DNA from: Chromohalobacter sp. 11-W
GTDB lineage: Bacteria > Pseudomonadota > Gammaproteobacteria > Pseudomonadales > Halomonadaceae
DNA length: 64,000 nucleotides
Direction: 5' to 3'
Assembly (NCBI RefSeq): GCF_029889905.1
Contig: NZ_JARANZ010000013.1
Span: forward strand, 23,223 to 87,222
This document shows, piece by piece, positions 39,489-49,024 of this stretch. The position numbers were made by a program, and so were the translations under genes. How positions within the stretch are numbered: position 1 is the first letter of the stretch; every line of letters begins with the position of its first letter. Below the pieces are notes generated by a model. That model worked only from the letters and a program-made list of their open reading frames with translations. It did no database searches and was not told where the DNA came from.

Positions 39489-40246
39489 ATTTCCGCGCGG
39501 TCGGCACTATTTACCATTTCGAATTGGCACGCGCGTGGCGCACGTTGTTGCAAAGCCTGGTCTCGCCAGTGATCTCCACCTCGCTGTATTTCGTGGTCTT
39601 CGGCGCCGCCATCGGCTCGCGCATTCAGGAAGTCGAAGGCGTCAGCTACGGCGCCTTCATCGTGCCCGGGTTGGTGATGTTGATGTTGCTCACTCAGAGC
39701 GTCTCCAATGCCTCGTTCGGGATCTTCTTCCCCAAGTTCACCGGCACCATCTACGAAGTACTCTCGGCGCCAGTCTCTTATCTCGAAATCGTCCTCGGAT
39801 ATGTGGGCGCGGCGGCCACCAAATCGCTCATTCTGGGCTTGATCATTCTCGTCACTGCCAGTTTCTTCGTGCCGCTGCGTATCGACCATCCGTTGTGGAT
39901 GTTGCTGTTCCTGGCGCTCACTGCCATCACTTTCAGTCTGCTGGGCTTTATCATCGGTATCTGGGCGGAGGGCTTCGAGAAGCTGCAAATCGTGCCGTTG
40001 TTGATCATTACGCCGCTGACCTTCCTGGGCGGCAGCTTCTACTCCATCGACATGCTGCCCCCTGTGTGGCAAACGGTGACGCTGTTCAACCCGGTGGTGT
40101 ATCTGGTCAGTGGCTTTCGCTGGAGCTTCTACGGCATCAGCGATGTGAGCGTCGGTGCCAGCCTGCTCATGATCCTGGTATTTCTGGGTCTGTGCCTGGC
40201 GCTAATCGGCTGGATCTTCAAGACCGGCTATAACATCAAGCCCTAA
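39485..40246 (+). CDS. ABC-2 exporter permease (YadH-like)
   Basis: A 253-residue membrane protein with six predicted helices. [27 protein letters not shown] and [34 protein letters not shown] are typical of the ABC-2 permease group including YadH. It is translationally coupled to the ATPase upstream. Confidence 0.92.
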   Translation: MNFRAVGTIYHFELARAWRTLLQSLVSPVISTSLYFVVFGAAIGSRIQEVEGVSYGAFIVPGLVMLMLLTQSVSNASFGIFFPKFTGTIYEVLSAPVSYLEIVLGYVGAAATKSLILGLIILVTASFFVPLRIDHPLWMLLFLALTAITFSLLGFIIGIWAEGFEKLQIVPLLIITPLTFLGGSFYSIDMLPPVWQTVTLFNPVVYLVSGFRWSFYGISDVSVGASLLMILVFLGLCLALIGWIFKTGYNIKP

Positions 40247-40324
40247 GCCGCACGATACAGCGCCTTAGAGGTCACCAGCGCCGCGCGTTACCATGCCTGC
40301 TTTCGTTTTCACCAAGATGCCACC

Positions 40325-41320
40325 ATGCCGATTCTGACCAGCACCATCCACCGCATCGACAAGCCCGATACCGAGACGCCCGCCACGCTGACCTGCGCCG
40401 AGCACGCACAGTCATCGACGGCGTCTCTCGAGGCGCTGCTGACGAGTGTCAATGACAGCTTTCATGCCAAGCCCAAGGCGTGGGGCCACTTCAGCGAGAC
40501 CGGCAGCAGTGCCTTCGCCGCAGGACTCTCCGAGTATCTGGCCGGATCGGCCGATTTCGTTACCTGGAGCGCCCAGATGGCGGAGCGCATCAATGCCTTG
40601 ATCGATGCCCACCTCTCGGTCGGTGGCCACCTGCTGTTCGTGCATTATCAGCACGGCGAAGCGCAGTACATTAGCGTGGCGCTCCTCCATCATCGCCAGG
40701 GCTTTGCCATCGACAATGCCCTCGAAGTGACCGACACGCCTCAGCTCAATCTTGGACAACTGATGCTCGCCATGCGCATCGACCTCGCCCAATGGCAGGG
40801 CGGCAATTCGCAGCAGTATGTGTCGTTTATCAAGGATCGCGGCGGCAAGAAGTTCGCCGAAGGCTTCCGTGAACTGCTCGGCGTCGAGGAAGGCGTGGAT
40901 GCCAGCGGTGAAACCCGGGCCTTGCTCAAGGCGTTCAGCGACTATGTCGAGCACGAGGACTTGCCCGACGACGAGAGCCGCGAGAAGACCGATGCCGTGA
41001 TCGACTATGCCAGTAACCAGGCCAAAAACGGCGAAAAGGTGACCCTCGATGAGCTATCCGAACTCGTCGATGAGCAACACCCCAAAGCGTTTTACGACTA
41101 CATTCGCCATCAGGATTACGGGCTCTCCGAGGAGATACCGCCAGACAAGCGGGCGCTCAATCAATTTCGGCGCTTCACGGGGCGCGCTAGCGGCGTCTCG
41201 ATCAGCTTCGACTCTCACCTGCTCGGCAATAGCATCGAATTCGACGCTGAGCGCGATCGCCTGATCATCAAGCAGGTACCCGGCCCTCTGAAGGAACAGC
41301 TCAAGCAGCGCAAGGAATAA
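40325..41320 (+). CDS. ndpA: Nucleoid-associated protein NdpA (YejK)
   Basis: A 331-residue nucleoid protein of the YejK/37-kDa family that binds DNA and type II topoisomerases. Family regions: GGHLLFVHYQHGEAQYISVALLHHRQGFAID, RIDLAQWQ, YVSFIKDRGGKKFAEGFRELLG, and FDYI-like HPKAFYDYIRHQDYGL. The length matches the family. Monocistronic, with hairpins between it and the next gene. Confidence 0.92.
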   Translation: MPILTSTIHRIDKPDTETPATLTCAEHAQSSTASLEALLTSVNDSFHAKPKAWGHFSETGSSAFAAGLSEYLAGSADFVTWSAQMAERINALIDAHLSVGGHLLFVHYQHGEAQYISVALLHHRQGFAIDNALEVTDTPQLNLGQLMLAMRIDLAQWQGGNSQQYVSFIKDRGGKKFAEGFRELLGVEEGVDASGETRALLKAFSDYVEHEDLPDDESREKTDAVIDYASNQAKNGEKVTLDELSELVDEQHPKAFYDYIRHQDYGLSEEIPPDKRALNQFRRFTGRASGVSISFDSHLLGNSIEFDAERDRLIIKQVPGPLKEQLKQRKE

Positions 41321-41366
41321 GAAAAGAGGCAGGAGATGCTTGGCTTGTGTCGGTCGGGACACATAC

Positions 41367-41421
41367 TGTCACCATCGTGACATTGCGACACCCGTGTCAG
41401 CATCTATCTTGCTGAAGATAG
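41367..41421. promoter_or_regulatory. Cluster of short inverted repeats ahead of the DUF3008 gene
   Basis: TGTCAC-CATC-GTGACA (41367-41382), GACAC-CC-GTGTC just after it, and CTATCTT-GCTG-AAGATAG (41404-41421) follow one another, ending 40 bp before the DUF3008 start. None is followed by a T-run. They may be operator sites or leader-RNA hairpins. Confidence 0.45.
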
Positions 41422-41460
41422 CGACGCTTATTGAAGCGCCATCACGGAAGAGGTGACGAT

Positions 41461-41649
41461 ATGCCCGCCAAGTCCCAAGCCCAACAAATGGCTGCCGGTG
41501 CCGCGCTTGCCGCCAAACGCGGCGAGAAAAAAGCCAGTGAGCTAGATGGTGCCGCGAAGTCGATGTACGACTCGATGAGCAAAGAGGAACTGGAGGCCAT
41601 GGCCTCGGCGAAGCAAAAAGGCAAGCCCGAGCACGACGCTAACACCTGA
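41461..41649 (+). CDS. DUF3008-family small protein
   Basis: A 62-residue basic and charged protein, MPAKSQAQQMAAGAALAAKRGE onward, ending EELEAMASAKQKGKPEH. This is the DUF3008 pattern, a family of small proteins of unknown role found in many proteobacteria. GAGGTGACGAT ahead of the ATG supports this start. No membrane segment or catalytic motif. Confidence 0.88.
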   Translation: MPAKSQAQQMAAGAALAAKRGEKKASELDGAAKSMYDSMSKEELEAMASAKQKGKPEHDANT

Positions 41650-41726
41650 TCGTACGATAATCGCCTGCGACGGCCCGCCCCACGAGACACGACCGCCAGC
41701 GACACCATCTCGGTTACCACACGCTG

Positions 41727-42521
41727 TCAACGCTCCAGATAGCGCGGTTTGACGATGCCTTCGAGCGCCTGAACAGGAATGCGCAGCTCCGGTTGCCCAT
41801 ATGAGTAGGGTGCAATGTCATAGGCGTTGTAACGTACCCGCCATTCGTCGGCAAACGGTGCTACGTTACGGTTCATGCTCAGAGGCCAGGATTCAGCGAA
41901 GTCGGCACCCGCCTGTTGCTTTTCCAGCCAACGTAGATGCGCACGCGACAGCGCCTCGCGATAGGCCGGTGTCTGCCCCTCGCGCAGCATGTCATCGAGT
42001 GTCACCACGCGTCGCTCGCGTTCGTCGATGACCATGAACTTCGTCAGCGGCATACCGTGTGCCCCGCCGGTGAACACATAGCTATCGAGTTTGACGGTGG
42101 TTAGATCGGCATGCCGGTCATAGACCTCCGCCTTGAAGACTGACTGGTAGCCGGGCAATTCGGGCACGCGCTCCCGCGCCGCCTTGGCCTCGTCGAAAAA
42201 CGTCTGCGCGTGCTCTTCCCAGGACGAAGCCACCACGTCGCTTTCGCCACTGGTAATGCCCGAGCCCATGCTCAGCAACGCGTCTCGTAGCCGCTCGCTC
42301 AGACCCGGCGCACCGGGAAAGCGCAGTGACTCAACCTCGACGGTCGCGCAACGTCCTGCCGGACAATCACGCTCGACGAAACTTTTCTCCACGCGCTCGG
42401 CATCCAGCCTTTCCGGCGCAGGTGACCATGCTTGGCAACCACCAAGCACCGCCAGGGCACCCAACATGACGCCACCGCCCGCCAGACGGCGCGCGATCGA
42501 TATATTAGCCTCACACAACAA
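41727..42521 (-). CDS. DUF3298/DUF4163-type lipoprotein
   Basis: A 264-residue lipoprotein. The signal ends VMLGALAVLGGC. The C-terminal domain has TTVKLDSYVFTGGAHGMPLTKFMVID and LDDMLREGQTPAYREAL, the DUF3298 pattern shared with RsiV-like proteins. The start codon is TTG at 42521, supported by GGGAGG 7 bases ahead. Molecular function unknown; a role at the cell envelope is inferred. Confidence 0.88.
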   Translation of the reverse strand: MLCEANISIARRLAGGGVMLGALAVLGGCQAWSPAPERLDAERVEKSFVERDCPAGRCATVEVESLRFPGAPGLSERLRDALLSMGSGITSGESDVVASSWEEHAQTFFDEAKAARERVPELPGYQSVFKAEVYDRHADLTTVKLDSYVFTGGAHGMPLTKFMVIDERERRVVTLDDMLREGQTPAYREALSRAHLRWLEKQQAGADFAESWPLSMNRNVAPFADEWRVRYNAYDIAPYSYGQPELRIPVQALEGIVKPRYLER

Positions 42522-42909
42522 GGTTCATCCTCCCTGATACGCCGGGACCGTCCCGGCTATTATTCCTGACGCGGCTCCACCGCGTTGCGCATGCACCACT
42601 ATAGACGATATCCAGTGATCGGCGCGTAAGCCTGCGCTGGCCACCCAGCCACCTATGGAACAGGAAGCCGCGACGAAAGCGCTGACGAGCTGACGAGCTG
42701 ACGAGCTGACGAGCTGACGAGCTGACGAGCTGACGAGCTGACGAGCTGACAACAGGATCGAGCATGAACTCGACAGAATCGCGCATTTTGTCTGCCGTCA
42801 TAGCGTCCATACTAAGGGAAGTCGCCCTGTCCCATGCCGCTCATCAGCGCCACGGGCCACAACGGCGGTTACCTACGAGGGTCGATTTCATCACCGTCAG
42901 GAGTTTTTC
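42522..42909. other. Intergenic region with an 8-bp tandem array
   Basis: The 388 bp between the DUF3298 gene and the aldo/keto reductase holds no convincing gene. It contains the octamer array at 42681-42750 and should contain both divergent promoters. Frames through the array give only repetitive peptides. Confidence 0.7.
42681..42750. repeat. Octanucleotide tandem repeat, about 8.75 copies of GCTGACGA
   Basis: Eight perfect copies of GCTGACGA plus a partial GCTGAC run without a single mismatch. Perfect octamer arrays change length by slipped-strand mispairing, so the copy number should differ between strains. It lies between two divergent genes. Confidence 0.95.
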
Positions 42910-43956
42910 ATGCGTTATCAACCATTCGGCAATACCGGTTTGTTCGTCTCAGAACTGTGCCTTGGCACCATGACCTTCGGTGGCCAGGGCGAGCTCTGGA
43001 GTCAGATCGGCGATCTACAGCAAAGCGACGCCGAGCGCTTGATCGGCCGCGCTCTGGATGCTGGGATCAACTTCATCGACACCGCCGATGTATATTCCCA
43101 GGGCCAGTCCGAGATCATCACCGGCCAGGCGCTCAAGAACCTGGATGTCCCGCGCGACGAGGTCGTCGTCGCGTCCAAGGTATTCGGCGAAACCGGTAAC
43201 GGCGGCGTCAACGCCCGTGGGATGTCGCGCTATCACATCATGGAGGGCATCAAGGCCAGCCTGAAGCGCCTGCAGCTCGATCATCTCGATGTCTACCAGA
43301 TCCATGGCTTCGATCCCGCCACACCCATCGAGGAAGCCGTTCGCGCACTCGACACCCTCGTACAACACGGCCACGTGCGTTACGTCGGTGTCTCCAACTG
43401 GGCAGCTTGGCAAATCATGAAGGCACTGGGCATCGCCGAGCGGCACGGCCTGGCGCGCTTCGAGTCGCTGCAGGCGTATTACACCCTTGCCGGGCGCGAT
43501 CTCGAACGCGAGCTGATCCCCATGCTACAGAGCGAAAATCTCGGGCTAATGGTCTGGAGCCCGCTCGCGGGTGGCTTCTTGAGCGGCAAGTACACGCGCG
43601 ACAGTCAGGGCGAAGCGGGCAGCCGTCGCCTCAACTTCGACTTCCCACCAGTCGACAAGGAGCGTGCCTTCGACTGCATCGATGTGATGGGCAAGATCGC
43701 CAAGGCACACGATGTATCCGTGGCTCAGGTCGCACTAGCCTGGTTGCTGCATCAGTCGGCGGTGACAAGTGTCATCGTCGGGGCCAAGCGCGTCGACCAG
43801 CTCGACGACAATATCGCCGCCACACAGGTCGCGCTGAGCCAAGAGGAACTCGCCGAGCTCGATGCCGTCAGCGCGCTGCCCGCCGAGTATCCCGGCTGGA
43901 TGTTCGAACGTCAGGGTGATTATCGCCGCCAACAGTTGGCCGACGCCAAGCGCTGA
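42910..43956 (+). CDS. Aldo/keto reductase
   Basis: A 348-residue NADPH-dependent oxidoreductase. Catalytic Asp and Tyr are in NFIDTADVYSQGQSE, Lys in VVVASKVFG, His in DVYQIHGFD. The cofactor site includes WSPLAGGFLSGKYTR and SVIVGAKRVDQLDDN. AGGAG is 6 bases before the ATG. It belongs to the large YajO/general-stress-69 type group; substrate unknown. Confidence 0.92.
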   Translation: MRYQPFGNTGLFVSELCLGTMTFGGQGELWSQIGDLQQSDAERLIGRALDAGINFIDTADVYSQGQSEIITGQALKNLDVPRDEVVVASKVFGETGNGGVNARGMSRYHIMEGIKASLKRLQLDHLDVYQIHGFDPATPIEEAVRALDTLVQHGHVRYVGVSNWAAWQIMKALGIAERHGLARFESLQAYYTLAGRDLERELIPMLQSENLGLMVWSPLAGGFLSGKYTRDSQGEAGSRRLNFDFPPVDKERAFDCIDVMGKIAKAHDVSVAQVALAWLLHQSAVTSVIVGAKRVDQLDDNIAATQVALSQEELAELDAVSALPAEYPGWMFERQGDYRRQQLADAKR

Positions 43957-44023
43957 ATCGACGCCCCTCGCGCTCTATGGCCAGCCAATCCCGCCCCTAA
44001 CCGCGAACTTAAAACGCGAACTT

Positions 44024-44064
44024 AAAAAAGCACGGTCCGCTTCCCTGAAGAGAAGCGGACCGTG
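44024..44064 (-). terminator. Rho-independent terminator of the catalase gene
   Basis: Perfect 13-bp stem (CACGGTCCGCTTC with its complement) around an 8-base loop. On the minus strand it is followed by CTTTTTT. It lies about 45 bases past the catalase stop. Confidence 0.9.
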
Positions 44065-44107
44065 TAGTCGATAAAGTAAGTAGGTAAAGGCTCAAGCAAG
44101 CTAGGCG

Positions 44108-45571
44108 TTAAAGCCCCTTGTTTGCCTTCACGCCTTCTTCGATACGCCGACCGATCTCGGCATCGATGTTCTTCCAGTACTCGAACACGCGGGACAACAC
44201 CGGCTCTTCGACGCCACCGGAGACATGCCCGACTACGTTGTTGACCAAGCGATCCCGCGCGGCATCGTCCATGACCTTATTGACCAGGTCATTGGCTTGA
44301 CCATAGTCGTTGTCATCCTTGCGCAGGGCATAGGGCGCACGCACCATATGGCCGTTGGCCTCCCAGGTGGAATCGGTGGGATAACGCTCGCCATCCGCCG
44401 CCGGACCGCCCTTGGAGTTGGGCGCATAGACCGGGTCGGAGACCTTGTTGATGCGCATCGCCCCATCCTTGCTGTAACTGTGCACAGGGGCTTTGGGCGC
44501 GTTGACCGGAATCTGCTTGTAGTTGACCCCGAGACGCGCGCGGTGCGCATCGGCGTAAGAGAACACACGCCCGATGAGCATCTTGTCCGGGCTGATGCCG
44601 ATGCCGGGCACGAGGTTGTTGGGCTCGAAGGCCGCCTGCTCGATCTCGGCATGGTTGTCGGTCGGGTTGCGGTTCAACTGCAGCTTGCCGACCTTGATCA
44701 GCGGATAGTCATCGTGCGGCCAGACCTTGGTCAGATCGAACGGATTGATGCGGTACGTATCGGCATCCGCGAACGGCATGATCTGCATGTAGAGCGTCCA
44801 GCTCGGGTAATCGCCCTGCTGGATGGCGTTATACAGATCGCCCATGTGGTAATCGCTGTCTTCACCGGCCAGGCGGTCGGCTTCTTCTTGAGTCAGGCAT
44901 TCGATGCCCTGGTCGGTCTTGAAGTGGTACTTGACCCAGAACTTCTCGCCCTGAGCATTGGCCCACATGTAGGTATGACTGGAATAGCCGTTCATGTGAC
45001 GCCAAGTCTTGGGAATCCCGCGATCCCCCATCAGCCAGGTCACTTGGTGCGCTGATTCCGGCGACAGCGTCCAGAAATCCCACTGCATGTCGTGATCGCG
45101 CAGGTTATTGTCGGCACGCCGCTTCTGGCTGCGAATGAAATGCTGGAATTTCATCGGGTCACGGATGAAGAACACCGGCGTGTTGTTCCCCACCATGTCG
45201 TAGTTGCCTTCACTGGTGTAGAACTTGATCGAGAACCCGCGCGGATCGCGCCACGTATCGGGGCTCCCGCGTTCGCCGGCTACCGTGGAGAAACGAATCA
45301 GTACGTCGGTCTTGGTGCCAGGCTGGAAGACGGCCGCCTTGGTGTACTTGCTGACATCGTCGGTCACCTCGAAATGACCGAATGCCCCACTGCCCTTGGC
45401 GTGCGGTTGGCGCTCGGGAATCCGCTCGCGGTTGAAGTTCGCCATCTGCTCGATGAGATAGTGATCATGCATTACGATCGGACCGTCAGGCCCCACGGAC
45501 AGCGAATGTTCATCACTGGCCACTGGAATACCGGCATCTGTCGTCGTCGGCTTGCGATTGTCTTGCGTCAC
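44108..45571 (-). CDS. katA: Monofunctional heme catalase
   Basis: Converts hydrogen peroxide to water and oxygen. A 487-residue small-subunit catalase. The distal His is in [13 protein letters not shown], the distal Asn in [12 protein letters not shown], and the proximal heme Tyr in [15 protein letters not shown]. The conserved [21 protein letters not shown] region is intact. The start is GTG at 45571, with GGAG about 9 bases ahead. The length suits clade 3 (KatA-like). A strong terminator follows, and a 20-bp tandem duplication lies upstream. Confidence 0.93.
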   Translation of the reverse strand: MTQDNRKPTTTDAGIPVASDEHSLSVGPDGPIVMHDHYLIEQMANFNRERIPERQPHAKGSGAFGHFEVTDDVSKYTKAAVFQPGTKTDVLIRFSTVAGERGSPDTWRDPRGFSIKFYTSEGNYDMVGNNTPVFFIRDPMKFQHFIRSQKRRADNNLRDHDMQWDFWTLSPESAHQVTWLMGDRGIPKTWRHMNGYSSHTYMWANAQGEKFWVKYHFKTDQGIECLTQEEADRLAGEDSDYHMGDLYNAIQQGDYPSWTLYMQIMPFADADTYRINPFDLTKVWPHDDYPLIKVGKLQLNRNPTDNHAEIEQAAFEPNNLVPGIGISPDKMLIGRVFSYADAHRARLGVNYKQIPVNAPKAPVHSYSKDGAMRINKVSDPVYAPNSKGGPAADGERYPTDSTWEANGHMVRAPYALRKDDNDYGQANDLVNKVMDDAARDRLVNNVVGHVSGGVEEPVLSRVFEYWKNIDAEIGRRIEEGVKANKGL

Positions 45572-46021
45572 GATAATATCTCCCCATCATTTTCGTATGT
45601 GGCACAGCATGCCGCCACGCCCTTTCCCTGGGATCGAACCGCTGGCCTTGGGATCGAACCGCTGGCGCGATAGTGCAATCTGGCGGGGGACCTCCCGTCC
45701 CCCGCTTCATGTATAGGAAATAACCGCAGTGACTGTCTACCTACACCTAATTGCCCAGACGGCTAGGAAGGCCATTGCCAGCCTCTTCTCGGCCAGCGCG
45801 AATATGGCAAAGAAGTCCGCCAAGCCCCGCATGGCAAGGGATCACCATGAGCCATACTCAATCAAAAAATACTGCTCGATAGCCTTAAATTATCTTCGTC
45901 ATCAAGAAGTTTCATAGCGCGTAACACACGGCACGTTAAAAAAGCTCGCGATTTCAATAGCCCCTCAAAGCTCCCTCGCCTCCACTGCGGAGAATAAGGC
46001 TAGACACCTTGACGGTTTCAC
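45572..46021. other. Intergenic region, 450 bp, no convincing gene
   Basis: Beyond the 20-bp tandem duplication at 45629-45668 I see nothing firm. A 62-codon open frame at 45729-45917 has no family resemblance and poor codon use. The stretch becomes AT-rich after 45850, in line with the lower-GC block that follows. Confidence 0.6.
45629..45668. repeat. Tandem duplication of a 20-bp unit upstream of the catalase gene
   Basis: TGGGATCGAACCGCTGGCCT at 45629-45648 is repeated at 45649-45668 with differences only in the last two bases. It begins about 58 bp upstream of the catalase start codon. Confidence 0.85.
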
Positions 46022-46438
46022 TCACGACGTCTCCTCGTTATCGTTGGACGCATTCGCCTTTCCGAATGTGGCGATGACATGGCGAAGCACCTTACGTTGC
46101 TCGCTAGGCAAGCTACGGTAAATTTTCAGCACTTCAGCTTCGTCTCCGCAGACCGGCACGACATCCAATTCATTGGGCGTGGCGTAAAGCGTTCGCTCAC
46201 TCTCATCTCCATAGCGCAACACATGCGGTTCGATACGCAGCCACTCGGCAAGCACCTGAAGTTTGTCCTGGGCAGGAATGGAGTCACCACGAAGCCAACG
46301 CCGTACCGCTTGGAATGTAATCGGCTTTCCCCAGTAGCGGAGATTGAACTCGCGTTCAAGTACCGAGGGGCGAGGCTCATAGCCTGCGGCAACAAGGGCC
46401 TTTTTAAGGCGTTCGGCGAACATGGTTTTTTCATTCAT
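46022..46438 (-). CDS. Small helix-turn-helix regulator, probable autorepressor
   Basis: A 138-residue protein with start ATG 46438. The N-terminal part MNEKTMFAERLKKALVAAGYEPRPSVLEREFN and ITFQAVRRWLRGDSIPAQDKLQVLAEWLRI looks like a lambda-repressor/Cro-type helix-turn-helix. The C-terminal part (VVPVCGDEAEVLKIYRSLPSEQRKVLRHVIATFG) is helical. A GTG at 46486 would extend it, but that stretch is occupied by palindromes. No clear ribosome site is present. Base composition is lower in GC than most of the window. Confidence 0.8.
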   Translation of the reverse strand: MNEKTMFAERLKKALVAAGYEPRPSVLEREFNLRYWGKPITFQAVRRWLRGDSIPAQDKLQVLAEWLRIEPHVLRYGDESERTLYATPNELDVVPVCGDEAEVLKIYRSLPSEQRKVLRHVIATFGKANASNDNEETS

Positions 46439-46447
46439 ACGCTGAAT

Positions 46448-46510
46448 TTGAATCAATGATTCAATTCGCGTTGAATCGTTGTTCACTTTAATATTGAATT
46501 ATCCATTCAG
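46448..46510. promoter_or_regulatory. Three tandem 17-bp palindromic operators at 23-bp spacing
   Basis: Sites at 46448-46464 (TTGAATCAATGATTCAA, perfect apart from the centre), 46471-46487 (TTGAATCGTTGTTCACT) and 46494-46510 (TTGAATTATCCATTCAG) share TTGAAT at the left and a TTCA core at the right, and begin exactly 23 bp apart. They lie just ahead of the HTH gene, in the 235-bp gap to the GAF-GGDEF-EAL gene. The layout recalls phage operator triplets. Binding by the HTH protein is inferred. Confidence 0.7.
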
Positions 46511-46672
46511 TGCGCTGATTGGACGGTTCATGATTCAGCCCCCATATGCCCTGGTGCTGCCGGGTGGACCAACCATGATACAGGGGGAAGGTGGATCGGC
46601 TAAGCGTCTCGTACGACGTCTCACTAAATTCAAACAAACGGTTGCGTATTCTAGACATCGGGAGATGGCATT

Positions 46673-49018
46673 GTGACGCTAAAACGACATGAGCAACGTC
46701 GACTTCATGCACTGCATGAAACCGGGCTTCTGGACACCGCACCGGAAGAACGCTTCGACCGCCTGACGCGTATTGCCAAGCAACACTATCAAGTCAATAC
46801 CACGCTCTTCACGCTCGTCGATGCCAAGCGTCAATGGTTCAAGTCCAAGCAAAATCTTGGCATAGAAACGACCCCCCGGCGACATGCCTTTTGCGACCAT
46901 ACTATTCAACAAAATAGTATTTATGTCGTTGAAGACGCAGCCAACGATCCTCTTTTCTATAAGAATCCACTCGTCACCGGCGCACCCTTCATTCGATTCT
47001 ATGCCGGCATCCCCGTGCGCGACCCCACAGGCTTCAAGATCGGAACCTTATGCCTTATTGACTCTATGCCACGTGATGCATCTCGTATGGACTTCAGCAT
47101 CCTGCGTAGTCTGGCGGCGATATTGGAGGAGGAACTCGAGCGCGTATGCACTGATACCGACACACACTATGACGTTTACACACAAAAAATGGCGCATGCC
47201 ATCCAGCGTGTACAAGACGCCTTCTTATCCAGCGAAGAGAAAACCACGACTTATGAAGCGTTACTCTCAGAGTTATTGCATTTAACGGGTAGTCAAGTGG
47301 GCTTCGTCGGGGAAATTGACGACAAGGTGCATGAGACATCTCATCTTTATATTACGGCCCGATCCGGTATTATACGGCGCCAATCGACCACCGTCAGCGA
47401 GAATATCGGCGCCGACACGCACATACCTATCGACGGACTCGATGAAATTCTGGGCCTTCCCATCCGTACTCGATATACCGTCAGCCGGACATTCGAGCCG
47501 CCTCTGACATTACCCTTTCTTTTTCCGGGCATTTATTCCGAAATTCACACCTACATGGGCATTCCCTTACACGCAGGGAACGAACAGATAGGATTGATCG
47601 GTATTGCCAACCGCAGCGAGGGCTATCCACCGTCATTGATTGCCTTGCTGTCACCGCTCTTACAGACCGTGGAAACCCTGCTTGAGCGCGAACGTCTCAA
47701 CGCTGTCGATCAGGAGAAAAAGCAATGGCTGCATGAAGCCGTCAATATCGATGGCCTCACGGGCCTCCCCAACCGTCGTCTTCTCAATGAGCTGTTCCAG
47801 GATGAGCTTACTGCTGCGAGACACCGGCGCGGTTCGATTTCGGTATGCTTTCTCGACCTGGATGGCTTCAAGGCGATCAACGACCGCCAAGGTCACGCCG
47901 TCGGCGACGAGGTGCTCAGATGCGTTGCGGACCGACTCCGCGGCGCCGTACGCCATCACGATGTCATCGCCCGACTGAGTGGCGACGAGTTCGTGATCAT
48001 TCTTCGTGATGTAGATAACCCAACAACCTACCGACATATCCTCGATCAGTTGCGCCACCCCATGCATCTTCAAGGACACGTTATCGAGTTGTCCGCCAGC
48101 ATGGGGATAACACGCTTTCCAAGCGATGACTCGGATAGCGACTTGCTGCTACGGCATGCCGATCAAGCCATGTATACCGCCAAGGAAACGGGCAAGAACT
48201 GTTATCACTTCTTCGATCTTGAGAGCCATCATTCCCAGCAAGAGCGCTTTGCCATCGGAGAGCAAGTGCAGCATGCCCTGGACAACGATCAACTCGAACT
48301 TTTCTATCAACCCAAGTTACATTACAAGACCGGTATCGTATCGGGGTTCGAGTGCCTGATACGCTGGCATCATCCATCCGGCAAGCTCGTGTACCCAGGG
48401 CGCTTCCTGCCCTATATCGAACATACCAAGCTCGATATCGAACTCGGCAAGCATGTCATCAACCAGGCAGTGTCGACCCTCGAAACGTTCCAGGCACAGG
48501 ACCTGCCTTATACCATCAGCATCAACTTGAGCCCGTCTCACTTTCTCAACGACGAATTTCTCGACCATCTGAACAACACACTAAGCCGATACGACATGGC
48601 GTTTCGCAAACGCCTGACGCTCGAAATTCTCGAAAGCACGGCACTTGATGACGCAGGTCTCGCAGCATCGAACATCAAGGCATGTCAGGCACTGGGGGTG
48701 CAGCTCTCTCTCGATGACTTCGGCACCGGTTTCGCCTCATTGAGTTACCTGCGCAAGTTCTCGACCAATGAGATCAAGATCGATCGCTCGTTCATCCTCG
48801 GCATGCTGGACGACCCAGAGGATGAAATGATCGTCGAGGCGATCATCGCGCTTTCCAGAAGTTTCAACCGCCGCGTGATCGCCGAAGGAGTCGAGCATCG
48901 CGCCACCGAGGAAAAACTCATCGCCATGGGCTGCGACATGGGGCAAGGCTTTCTTTACAGCCCCGCCTTGCCCCTCGGTGAAGCCTTGGACTGGGCGGCG
49001 TGCTACGCACGCCCCTGA
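46673..49018 (+). CDS. GAF-GGDEF-EAL c-di-GMP signalling protein
   Basis: A 781-residue cytoplasmic protein. Residues about 15-165 form a GAF domain (IETTPRRHAFCDHTIQ, FYAGIPVRDPTGFKIGTLCLID); a second GAF-like region at about 185-345 has GIPLHAGNEQIGLIGIANR. The GGDEF domain has RLSGDEF, an active variant, with an RHHD inhibitory site five residues before it. The EAL domain reads ECL in place of EAL, with LEILES, DDFGTG, IKIDRSF and AEGVEH intact. Both activities are possible. The start is GTG at 46673 with GGAG 8 bases ahead. Confidence 0.9.
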   Translation: MTLKRHEQRRLHALHETGLLDTAPEERFDRLTRIAKQHYQVNTTLFTLVDAKRQWFKSKQNLGIETTPRRHAFCDHTIQQNSIYVVEDAANDPLFYKNPLVTGAPFIRFYAGIPVRDPTGFKIGTLCLIDSMPRDASRMDFSILRSLAAILEEELERVCTDTDTHYDVYTQKMAHAIQRVQDAFLSSEEKTTTYEALLSELLHLTGSQVGFVGEIDDKVHETSHLYITARSGIIRRQSTTVSENIGADTHIPIDGLDEILGLPIRTRYTVSRTFEPPLTLPFLFPGIYSEIHTYMGIPLHAGNEQIGLIGIANRSEGYPPSLIALLSPLLQTVETLLERERLNAVDQEKKQWLHEAVNIDGLTGLPNRRLLNELFQDELTAARHRRGSISVCFLDLDGFKAINDRQGHAVGDEVLRCVADRLRGAVRHHDVIARLSGDEFVIILRDVDNPTTYRHILDQLRHPMHLQGHVIELSASMGITRFPSDDSDSDLLLRHADQAMYTAKETGKNCYHFFDLESHHSQQERFAIGEQVQHALDNDQLELFYQPKLHYKTGIVSGFECLIRWHHPSGKLVYPGRFLPYIEHTKLDIELGKHVINQAVSTLETFQAQDLPYTISINLSPSHFLNDEFLDHLNNTLSRYDMAFRKRLTLEILESTALDDAGLAASNIKACQALGVQLSLDDFGTGFASLSYLRKFSTNEIKIDRSFILGMLDDPEDEMIVEAIIALSRSFNRRVIAEGVEHRATEEKLIAMGCDMGQGFLYSPALPLGEALDWAACYARP

Positions 49019-49024
49019 CCTCGT

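Noticed and set aside
42681..42750. Possible CRISPR array
   Set aside because: The unit is only 8 bp with no spacers and no cas genes; it is a simple tandem repeat.
45629..45668. GGTTCGATCCC on the minus strand, resembling a tRNA T-arm
   Set aside because: No acceptor, D or anticodon arms can be built around either copy; it is part of a 20-bp tandem duplication.
45729..45917. 62-codon open frame after the catalase promoter
   Set aside because: No ribosome site, family resemblance or typical codon use.
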